This document shows, piece after piece, positions 1 through 7,498 of a stretch of 54,472 nucleotides of DNA (positions are counted from its first letter, which is position 1; every line of letters starts with the position of its first letter). Under the pieces are notes generated by a model. It was not told where the DNA came from, made no database searches, and saw nothing but the letters and a program-made list of their open reading frames with translations. Both the position numbers and the translations under genes were made by a program. Source of the stretch: an uncultured Eubacteriales bacterium (GTDB lineage Bacteria; Bacillota; Clostridia; Christensenellales; Aristaeellaceae); NCBI GenBank assembly GCA_902765395.1, contig CACWZP010000021.1:1-54472 (forward strand), in the 5' to 3' direction.

Positions 1-1420
1 AGCGGCCCATGCGCCGCTGGGAGTCCCTTTGCAGGATCATTCGGCACACCACGAAGCCCAGGATGCCCCAGGCCGCGAGGATCAGGTAGGATTCCGTGGA
101 CAAGGTCTTGACGGAGGTCAGGTTCGGGATCAAAAACTCCAGCGCGAACAGCACCGACACCACCAGGCCCATCAGGCCCAGGGCTTTCATGCGGCCGTTT
201 CTCTCCAGCCGGGCCGTCTTCCAGGCGGAGGCGGAGGTGAAGGCATAGGCGATGGTGGCGCCGACGGTGGTCACGTCCACGATCCAGCTGATGGCCGTGC
301 GCCCAAAGAAGGGCAGCACAACGGACACCGCCAGGATCGAGAGTATGGCGCGTCTGGGCACTCGGTTCTTGTCCAGCTGGCCCACCCAGCCGGAGAGCAT
401 GCCGTCCTCCGACATGGCACACAGCAAGCGGCTGAGGGCAATGGTGTTACCCACCAGGCCTGTGAGGATGGCTCCCAGCGCCGCCACGCCCATAAGCGCG
501 GAGCCCGCTCCGCCCAGCGCGGACTGCGCCGCATAGAAGGCGGGCTGGGAGGCCGCGCCGCTGAACTGGTCCATGTGCTGAACATAGTCCGTCCATCCAG
601 CGACGCCCTCGGGCTGCGCGGACGCCGCCATCACGCCAAGGGCAATATAGGCGAGCGCTGCCGTGACCAGCGCGACTGCCATCACGCCAAAGGCGCGCTT
701 CATCGGGAACTTCGCCTCGGCTGCGGAATGAGAGATGGATTCAAAGCCCACGAAGGCCCAGGGCGCCAGCGCGAATATGGTGAAGCTGCCGCCCAGGGCG
801 GAGTGATTCGGCGAGAAGGCCGGCGCCATCGAAGAAGCGCCCCTGGCCATGGCGGCGACAAAGCAGACCACCACGCCCGCCAGCAGCGCAATGGCGCTGG
901 CGACCTGCACCCGCTGGGAGAGGCTCCTGCGCAGGCATACCAGCCCCGCGATCAGCAGCGACGCGATGGCCAGCAGGATCTCTCCCATGTAGACGTGGAA
1001 GCCCGCGATCTCATAGTTGAAGCCGAACTGGAACACGCCGGGCAGCAGCGTTCGCGCGATCAACGGCAGCGCCGTGGCGTTGGCCCAGATGATGGCCACA
1101 TAGGTCAGTATCAGGAACCATGCACTCAAAAAGCCGTGGTCATAGCCGAAACAGCGCTTGGTGTAGGTATAGGTGCCGCCGCCGTCGGGGTAGCGGTTCA
1201 TGAGGTAATGGTAATTCACTGCCAGGATCAGCATCACCAGCGCGCCGACGGCGATACCCAGGGCTGTGCCCGCAGGGCCCGCAATGGGCAGGAAGGTGGT
1301 GCCTGGCATGACAAAGGCGCCCCAGCCCACGCTGCACCCAAAAGCCAGCGCCCATGCGCCAAGGGTCGACAGATAGGGGGCGGTCTTATGCCCGTCCCGA
1401 TTGACAGACATGTGATTCAT
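1..1420 (-). CDS. APC-superfamily amino acid permease, 3' end beyond the left edge
   Basis: This integral membrane transporter probably carries amino acids or related solutes across the cytoplasmic membrane. The ATG at 1420 has an AAAGGAG ribosome binding site 13 bases upstream. The first helix carries the sequence FGCSVGWGAFVMPG, which matches the glycine-rich unwound helix 1 of APC permeases, and about a dozen hydrophobic segments follow. The frame stays open for 473 codons to the window edge, about the length of a full permease (440-500 residues), so the cut lies near the end of the transport domain. It starts 41 bases after the HPt gene and is probably the last visible gene of the kinase operon. 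Some Clostridia fuse such permeases to kinase or receiver domains, so the missing C-terminus matters. The substrate cannot be read from the sequence. Confidence 0.8.
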   Translation of the reverse strand, partial: MNHMSVNRDGHKTAPYLSTLGAWALAFGCSVGWGAFVMPGTTFLPIAGPAGTALGIAVGALVMLILAVNYHYLMNRYPDGGGTYTYTKRCFGYDHGFLSAWFLILTYVAIIWANATALPLIARTLLPGVFQFGFNYEIAGFHVYMGEILLAIASLLIAGLVCLRRSLSQRVQVASAIALLAGVVVCFVAAMARGASSMAPAFSPNHSALGGSFTIFALAPWAFVGFESISHSAAEAKFPMKRAFGVMAVALVTAALAYIALGVMAASAQPEGVAGWTDYVQHMDQFSGAASQPAFYAAQSALGGAGSALMGVAALGAILTGLVGNTIALSRLLCAMSEDGMLSGWVGQLDKNRVPRRAILSILAVSVVLPFFGRTAISWIVDVTTVGATIAYAFTSASAWKTARLERNGRMKALGLMGLVVSVLFALEFLIPNLTSVKTLSTESYLILAAWGILGFVVCRMILQRDSQRRMGR

Positions 1421-1461
1421 GGTCTGAATCAGGCTCCTTTCGCCGGAAGCCCGGCGTTGCT

Positions 1462-1830
1462 TCAATTCTGTTCGTACTGGCGGACGCCATCTACCGCCCT
1501 GCGATACAGCGCGGCGATCTCATCCAGCTTTTCCCTCACCTGGCCGTCTGTCATGGTACGCGGGTTGCCCGGGCGAACCTCCTCGGCGATCTCCGACGCC
1601 AGGTCGGAGAGCTTCTTCAGGCCCAGGTTGCCGCACATGCCCTTGGATGCGTGGGCAGCGTCGAACATCTGCGCGGGATCCATGGCCTCGCCCGCCGCGA
1701 TCAGCTGCTCCACCACGCCGCCTTTCGTCAGCTTGCGGATGTGCTTGTCCATCAGCTTTTCCACACGCAGCACCCGCAGCGCCTGGTCGTAATCGCCGCC
1801 GATGATCTCATACAATTCCTTAAGCGTCAT
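1462..1830 (-). CDS. Stand-alone histidine phosphotransfer (HPt) protein
   Basis: This is a small cytoplasmic relay protein of 122 residues that would pass a phosphoryl group between receiver domains. It is helical throughout, and the sequence AHASKGMCGNLG places the phosphorylatable histidine at about residue 60, in the HxxKG setting typical of HPt domains. An AAGGGG site lies upstream. Both the ATG at 1830 and a TTG at 1833 are possible starts, and I chose ATG. The gene begins six bases after the response regulator stop, so the kinase, response regulator and HPt form one transcription unit. Together they supply every part of a His-Asp-His-Asp relay. Confidence 0.85.
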   Translation of the reverse strand: MTLKELYEIIGGDYDQALRVLRVEKLMDKHIRKLTKGGVVEQLIAAGEAMDPAQMFDAAHASKGMCGNLGLKKLSDLASEIAEEVRPGNPRTMTDGQVREKLDEIAALYRRAVDGVRQYEQN

Positions 1831-1836
1831 CAAGGT

Positions 1837-3531
1837 CTATCCCCTTTCAACGTTCATTTCCCGCTCGATCAGTGCCTCGAAGGCCTCGGCCGGCAGCGGC
1901 CGGGAGAAGTAGTAGCCCTGCACCAAATCGCAGTCGGCGTCCTTCAGCAGATTCAGCTGCCCTGCGGTCTCAACACCCTCGGCCACCACCCGCAGCTTCA
2001 AATACCGGGCGATGTCCAGGATCAGCTTCACCAGTCGCATGTCCGTGGCGCTGGATTCGATGTTGCGCACGAACTTCATGTCCATCTTCAATACATCCAG
2101 CGGCATGCCCGAGAGCATATTCAGCGACGAATAGCCGCTTCCGAAGTCGTCCATCTCGATCTCAAAGCCGAGTTGGCGCAGATCGCGCACCGTCTCCAGC
2201 AGCTCGCCGGCGTTTTCGGTGTAGGCGGATTCCGTGATCTCCAGCTTCATGTCCTTGAAGTCCAGACCGTTTTCTTCGATGATCCGTGCCAGGCGATCCA
2301 CCAGCGTGGGGTCGAACACATCCGCCCGGGACAGGTTCACGGATACCGGCAGCTTTATGCCGTACTTGTCGCGCCAGCGCACGATCTGCTGTGCCGCCTC
2401 CTGCCAGACATAGCTGTCCACCACGCTGATCAGGCCGTTGCCCTCGAACAGCGGCACGAAGTCGCAGGGTGAAATCATGCCCAGTTCCGGGTGGTTCCAG
2501 CGAATCAGCGCCTCCGCGCTGCTCAGCCGGGGCGGATCGCACTGGATGTCGTACTTGGGCTGGTAGTAGACGGTGAGCTGCCGCTCCTCCACCGCGCTCC
2601 TCAGGTCATTCAGCAGGCGCTGGTTCAAAAGCTCCCGCTTGCGCATGTCCTCGTCGTAGATCTTCAGCGGGTTCTGGTAGTCGCCCCGGGCCATGTTGCA
2701 GGCCGCGCGGGCGCAGTCGAACAGGAACGTCGGGTCCGTCCCCTCCTGCCAGGGCTTCACGCCCATGCGCAGGTGCACGCTGACGTTGGGGGATATGCCG
2801 TTGACTTTGCCCTGGATCCGGTCCAGCAGGGCCTGGTAATCATCCTGCGGGGCGCAGTAGAAGGCGAAGCGGTCCCCCTCGAAGCGGGTGGCGATGCCAT
2901 GGCTCTCCGACAGGAACGCGCGGATCTCCGCGCCGATCACGCGGATCACGTCGTCGCCAAAGTCCCGCCCATTGACGGCGTTGATGGTGTGGAACTGCTC
3001 GATGTTCATCACCACGGCGTCCAGCCTGAGCCCCGGCGTGTAGTGGAACAGCCTGTGGGCGTATTCAAAGAAGAAGTTGCGGCTGTAGAGCATGGTGAGT
3101 CGGTCGTGCTCGGCGGCGGAGATCAGCTGGCGACCCTCGCTGAGCTCGATGATCCTGGCCACGCGGGCGATGATCACCTCGGGCACGTCGAAGGGCTTGG
3201 TGATGAAGTCGGACGCTCCCATCTGCAGGGCTTTCAGCTCCGCATTCTTTTCCGCGGTCAGCACGATGACGGGAATGTGGTTCAGGTGCTCGTCGGCGTT
3301 CACCCGCTTCAGCACCTCAAAGCCGTCCATCACAGGCATCATCAGGTCCAGCAGTACGACGGAAAGCCGATCGACGTTGCTCTCGATGGCCGCCAGGGCC
3401 TGAGCGCCGTCCTCGGCATAGATGATTTCATAGTCGTCCTCCAGGATCACGCCCAGTGCGTCCCGGTTGATCTCCTGGTCATCCACCACCAGGACCAGCT
3501 TTTGCCTCTGTATCTGTTTGGAATGGATCAT
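1837..3531 (-). CDS. Response regulator with REC, degenerate GGDEF and intact EAL domains
   Basis: This 564-residue output protein would control cyclic di-GMP. Residues 10-130 are a receiver domain with phospho-acceptor Asp62 in LLDLMMP and the conserved Lys in ITKPF. A GGDEF-fold domain follows, but its active-site loop reads FEGDRF instead of GGDEF, so cyclase activity is probably lost. The C-terminal EAL domain (about 300-560) keeps the residues expected of an active phosphodiesterase: AEAL, VNLS, EITES, DDFGSGYSSL, LKMD, AEGVET and QGYYFSRPL. The likely reaction is phosphorylation-dependent hydrolysis of c-di-GMP. The gene starts six bases after the hybrid kinase stop, and the kinase/HPt pair is the obvious source of phosphate. 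Confidence 0.9.
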   Translation of the reverse strand: MIHSKQIQRQKLVLVVDDQEINRDALGVILEDDYEIIYAEDGAQALAAIESNVDRLSVVLLDLMMPVMDGFEVLKRVNADEHLNHIPVIVLTAEKNAELKALQMGASDFITKPFDVPEVIIARVARIIELSEGRQLISAAEHDRLTMLYSRNFFFEYAHRLFHYTPGLRLDAVVMNIEQFHTINAVNGRDFGDDVIRVIGAEIRAFLSESHGIATRFEGDRFAFYCAPQDDYQALLDRIQGKVNGISPNVSVHLRMGVKPWQEGTDPTFLFDCARAACNMARGDYQNPLKIYDEDMRKRELLNQRLLNDLRSAVEERQLTVYYQPKYDIQCDPPRLSSAEALIRWNHPELGMISPCDFVPLFEGNGLISVVDSYVWQEAAQQIVRWRDKYGIKLPVSVNLSRADVFDPTLVDRLARIIEENGLDFKDMKLEITESAYTENAGELLETVRDLRQLGFEIEMDDFGSGYSSLNMLSGMPLDVLKMDMKFVRNIESSATDMRLVKLILDIARYLKLRVVAEGVETAGQLNLLKDADCDLVQGYYFSRPLPAEAFEALIEREMNVERG

Positions 3532-3537
3532 AGGATA

Positions 3538-5052
3538 TCAATCCTCTTTTCCCTTGCCATTGTTTATCCATTTGCCCAGCGCGGCATAGAGCTTTTCCGC
3601 GTCCACGGGCTTGACCAGGTGGTCGTTCATGCCCGCCTGAAGGGAGTTTTGCACGTCGCTCTCGTAGGCGTTTGCCGTCAGGGCGATGATGGGCATCTTT
3701 TTCGCGTCGGGGCGATCCAGCGCTCGGATGCGTCGCGCCGCCTCCATGCCGTCAATCACAGGCATACGAAGGTCCATCAGGATCGCGTCATAGTAATCCA
3801 AATCGGACGCTGCCACCCGGTCCACGGCGGCCTGCCCGTTGTCAGCGGTGTCGCAGGCCACGTCCTCCAGCTCCAGCAGGTCGGACACGATCTCGACGTT
3901 CCCGGCCATGTCGTCCACCACCAGCACGCGCCGACCCGCAAGGCTCGCGGACGGAGTATCTGCCGGACTGACTGTTTCGTTTTCGCCCGTCTCGGCATTC
4001 CCGCTGCCCTCCGAAACGAACCGGCGCATCGGCAGGGCGATGGTGAAGGTGGAGCCCTCGCCCTTGCGGCTATCGATCTCGATCGTTCCGCCCATGTGGG
4101 TGATGAAGGCTTTGGCCACCGGCAGGCCGATGCCGCTGCCACCGAAGCGGTTGGTGAAGCTGGCGTCCTCCCGGGCGAATGCCTCGAAGATTTTGGGCAG
4201 GAAGGCCTCATCGATGCCCACGCCGGTGTCAGAGACGACGAAACGCAAATGGACGCTGCCGTCCCCCGCTCCAGTGGTTTCCACATCGAACTGCACCGTT
4301 CCCGGGGCGTCGGTGAATTTCACGGCGTTGTCCAGCAGGCACATCAGCGCCTGCTTCAATCGCGCGGCGTCACCGGTATACTCTCCCCGGGCAGCCTCGG
4401 CGAAATGGCTCTGATAGGTCAGCCCCTTCTCCTCGCACATCGCGCCGGCGAGGACGTCGACCTGCTCCATCGCCTCTTTGAGGGAAAAGGGCTCGCTGTG
4501 GATCACCAGCTCGCCGCTCTCGATCTGCTGCATGTCCAGCATGCCGTTGATCAGGTCGGACAGGTGATGGGCGCTGGCGCCGATCTTTTCCAGGTGTTGC
4601 CGCGTCTCTTCGGACAGGTCCGGTTTTTTCAGGGCCAGCGTATTCTGGCCGAGGATCACGTTCATGGGCGTGCGCATCTCGTGGCTGACGGTGGCCAGGA
4701 AGCTGGCCTTGACGCGGTTGCTTTGCTCGGCGGCCAGCAGCTCCGCCTCCAGGTGCTCAATCTCAAACACCTTTTGGGTGATGGAACTGATCAGCCGCAC
4801 CATCACGAACACGAATATGCTGCCGCCGAAGAGTATCCCTGCGACCAGGAGATCCGGCCTTCCGAAAAAGCCCACCATCAGATAGCCCAGCAGGAAGGAG
4901 ACGAGCAGCGCGATGGGAATATCGAGGATGCGCCTGCCCCAACGCCACAGCTTCATGCCGCGAATGTAGCGGGCAAACCGAACAAAGCCGATGATGTTGT
5001 ATACCATCAGCGCGCTTCCCAGATACACCATGGCGTATATGGCCCAGGTCAT
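3538..5052 (-). CDS. Membrane-bound hybrid sensor histidine kinase
   Basis: This 504-residue kinase has three N-terminal membrane segments (about 5-22, 43-62 and 69-88) and almost no extracellular loop, so it must sense through its membrane part or a partner. A short coiled region leads to the dimerisation domain with His124 in SHEMRTPMN. The ATPase domain follows with an N box (LLDNAVKF), G1 (DTGVGID) and G2 (GGSGIGL). A C-terminal receiver has acceptor Asp427 in LMDLRMP and a conserved VKP lysine. The start is set by GGGGAGG upstream of ATG 5052. The absence of a sensor domain, together with a permease gene at the end of the operon, suggests the transporter may supply the signal. Confidence 0.9.
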   Translation of the reverse strand: MTWAIYAMVYLGSALMVYNIIGFVRFARYIRGMKLWRWGRRILDIPIALLVSFLLGYLMVGFFGRPDLLVAGILFGGSIFVFVMVRLISSITQKVFEIEHLEAELLAAEQSNRVKASFLATVSHEMRTPMNVILGQNTLALKKPDLSEETRQHLEKIGASAHHLSDLINGMLDMQQIESGELVIHSEPFSLKEAMEQVDVLAGAMCEEKGLTYQSHFAEAARGEYTGDAARLKQALMCLLDNAVKFTDAPGTVQFDVETTGAGDGSVHLRFVVSDTGVGIDEAFLPKIFEAFAREDASFTNRFGGSGIGLPVAKAFITHMGGTIEIDSRKGEGSTFTIALPMRRFVSEGSGNAETGENETVSPADTPSASLAGRRVLVVDDMAGNVEIVSDLLELEDVACDTADNGQAAVDRVAASDLDYYDAILMDLRMPVIDGMEAARRIRALDRPDAKKMPIIALTANAYESDVQNSLQAGMNDHLVKPVDAEKLYAALGKWINNGKGKED

Positions 5053-5134
5053 TGTGCGCGTCCCTCCCCTCTGTCAGCATCGCGGCATTCCATGGGCGTA
5101 CTTGAGCATATACGCCTCCAATTTACCGACTATA

Positions 5135-5163
5135 ATAATACCACATTTCTCCTCTGTGTGCAA
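5135..5163 (-). promoter_or_regulatory. Sigma-A-type promoter for the kinase operon
   Basis: Read on the minus strand, a TTGCAC -35 box (5158-5163) and a TATTAT -10 box (5135-5140) are separated by exactly 17 bases. Transcription would start near 5128, leaving a leader of about 75 bases before the kinase ATG. Confidence 0.55.
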
Positions 5164-5231
5164 TAAGTAATCACGCCTGTCCGAGCAGATGAAGCACCTT
5201 TCGGAGCGATTGACCCGAGGGCCCCGTTATG

Positions 5232-5269
5232 CCCTGAAACGGACGCCTGCGCAGGCGTCCGTTTCAGGG
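5232..5269. terminator. Perfect 38-base palindrome after the branching enzyme gene
   Basis: Nineteen bases on each side of 5250/5251 are exact reverse complements, running from CCCTGAAACGG to CCGTTTCAGGG. It sits 12 bases past the branching enzyme stop and upstream of the kinase promoter. A folded RNA would be very stable, but neither strand has a T-run after it. It may therefore work as a U-less terminator, an RNA end protector or a dyad binding site. Confidence 0.5.
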
Positions 5270-5280
5270 TCAAAGGCGGC

Positions 5281-7299
5281 CTACCACTCCACCTTCTGCA
5301 GCGCCACGCCGCAGCGGCAGGGCAGGTAGATCTGGATGCCGTAGCCGAATTCGGTGTCCCGGGCATGGTAGACGAAGTTCATGTCGGTGCGGCTCTGGCC
5401 GCCGAAGGGCCAGTCGTCGGTGGACAGCGCCAACCGGTACCCGCCGGGGCCGGTGACGCGGCAGTCGATGAACACGTTCTCCTGGCTCCAGGTGGGGTGC
5501 AGGTTGAAGGCGTACAGCAGCCCGCCGCGCTCGAAGATCAGCAACTTTCGCCCGTTGTCGATCCAAAGGCTCTCGGCGGGGCCGGAGCAGTGCACCCTGC
5601 GGGTGTTCATCAGGTAGGTCATGGAGCGGTCAAAGGCGGCCAGCCAGTCGAATTTCATGCCCCCGTTCTGAACCAGCGACCACTGCCTTCGGGCGTAGTG
5701 ATAGCTCCAGTTGTTGCCCTCCCGGGGAAAGTCGATCCACTCGGGATGGCCGAACTCGTTGCCCATGAAGTTCAGGTAGCCGTTGCCCGCCGTGGCGCAG
5801 GTCAAAAAGCGGATGACCTTGTGCATGTCGATGGCCCGGTCCATGGTGGGGCTGTGGTACTCCTTCTTCATGCCGTCGTACATCTCCGCGTCCGCCAGCT
5901 GGAACATCAGCGTCTTGTCCCCCACCATGGCCTGGTCGTGGGACTCGGCATAGCCGATGCTCATCTCGCCGGGGCGGCCGGCGGTCAGCTCGTGCCACAG
6001 GTAGTGCATGTCCCAGTCGTCCTGCATGGTGTCCTTCACCAGCTTGATCCATATGTCCGGGATGCCCATGGCCAGCCGATAGTCGAAGCCCACGCCGCCG
6101 TACTCCAGCGGCAGGCACATGCCCGGGAAGCCGCTCATGTCCTCGGCGACGGTCATGGCCTTGGGGTTGTAGTCGTGGATCAGCTCGTTGGCCAGCATCA
6201 GGTAGACGCGCCCGTCCACGTTGGTGTTCACGGAGAACATGGATGGATAGCCGGCAAAGCCGTTCAGACCGTGATCCTCGTACATGATGGAGGTGACGCC
6301 GTCGAAGCGGAAGCCGTCGAAGTGGAACTCCTCCATCCAGTACTTCAGGTTCGACAGCAGGAAGTGCAGCACCTCGTGCTTGGAATAGTCGAAGATGCGG
6401 GTCTTCCAGCCCGCGTGCCAGCCACGTTCGCCATCGTGGAAGTATTGATAATCCGTACCGTCCAGCTGGTTGAGCCCCTCGCCGATGTTCGGGCAGGCGT
6501 GGCTGTGCACCACGTCCAGCAGCACCGAGAGGCCCATGCCATGGGCTTTGTTGATAAGGTGCTTCAAATCCTCCGGCGTGCCGTAGCGGTGGGACGGCGC
6601 AAAGAAGTTGGTCACCTGGTAGCCGAAGGAGGCGTAGTAGGGGTGCTCCTGGATGGCCATCAGCTGCACGGTGTTGTAGCCCGCGCCCTTGATCCAGTCG
6701 AGGGTGTTGTCCGCAAACTCCCGATAGGTGCCGATGTGGCCGTGCTCCTGGGCCATGCCGATATGGGCCTCGTAGATCATCGGCGATTCCGGCCGCTGCT
6801 GCCGGAAGAAGTCCCGGTCGGTCCACTCGAAGGGCTCGTCCGGCATCCAGATCTGGCCGCAGAGGGTCTCGGTGGACATGTCCATCACGCAGCGGGTCAT
6901 ATAGGCGGGGATGCGCTCGAAGCTGGAGCCCTGCTGCCCCACCAGCAGCTTGATGAACTGCCCGTGCTTGAGGGCGTCCCAGCCCTCCAGCTCGATCTCC
7001 CACACGCCGCCGCCGATGTGCTTCAGAGGGTATTCCCACTTCGCCCAGAAGTTGAAGTCGCCGGTCAGTCAGGCCGCGTCCGCGCCGGGCAGCCACTCCC
7101 GGAACACCCATCCGGTCTCGGTGCGGTGGAAGCCGAAGTAGCGGTGGCCGTTGGCGAAGTCGCAGAGGGTACGCCACTCGTTCAGCGACCAGCGCCGGTC
7201 GTTGAAACGGTCCAGGTGCATCCTGATCTCCCCGGCGTAAGGGGTCAGGGTCGGGTCCTTCTCCATCAACAGCCACAGCGCGTCATCCACGTGTATCAT
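5281..7299 (-). pseudogene. glgB: 1,4-alpha-glucan (glycogen) branching enzyme, interrupted by in-frame TGA
   Basis: The intact product would be a GH13 enzyme of about 672 residues that makes alpha-1,6 branches in glycogen. The motifs fit the eukaryote-like branching enzyme subfamily: DVVHSHA, then GFRFDGVTS with nucleophile Asp near residue 333, then TVAEDM with acid/base Glu near 386, then ESHDQ. The frame opens at ATG 7299. A single TGA at 7069-7071 splits it after LPGADAA, inside the N-terminal CBM48-like domain, and the same frame resumes with LTGDFNFW and stays open to 5281. The position would suit a TGG tryptophan codon. TGA is a normal stop elsewhere in the window, so recoding is unlikely; a real nonsense mutation or a base-call error are the choices. 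No other glycogen genes are nearby. Confidence 0.85.
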
Positions 7300-7361
7300 G
7301 GATAAGCCTCCTCCATCGCGGTCGTTCCGGTCGTCATGCGTGCGCGGCAGTATATGCCCTT

Positions 7362-7390
7362 ATTCTGTCATACCGCATCCATTTTTGCAA
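7362..7390 (-). promoter_or_regulatory. Possible promoter for the branching enzyme gene
   Basis: On the minus strand TTGCAA (7385-7390) and CAGAAT (7362-7367) are 17 bases apart, upstream of ATG 7299. The -10 box is weak, so this is tentative. Confidence 0.3.
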
Positions 7391-7431
7391 TAGGTTACCG
7401 TGTAATTCTTGCATATTTTTCTCTGTCGCTC

Positions 7432-7460
7432 TTGAAATCGCGTCCGGGGTAATGTATCAT
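7432..7460 (+). promoter_or_regulatory. Promoter for the phosphatase gene
   Basis: TTGAAA (7432-7437) and TATCAT (7455-7460) are 17 bases apart. Transcription would start near 7467, about 32 bases before the ATG at 7499. Confidence 0.6.
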
Positions 7461-7498
7461 AATCATTGAATTACTGTGCGGGGCATCGGAGGCAGACA

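Noticed and set aside
7069-7071. TGA read as tryptophan (alternative code) in the branching enzyme
   Set aside because: Several good genes in the window end in TGA, for example melA at 50732 and adjacent SDR genes, so TGA is a stop in this genome.
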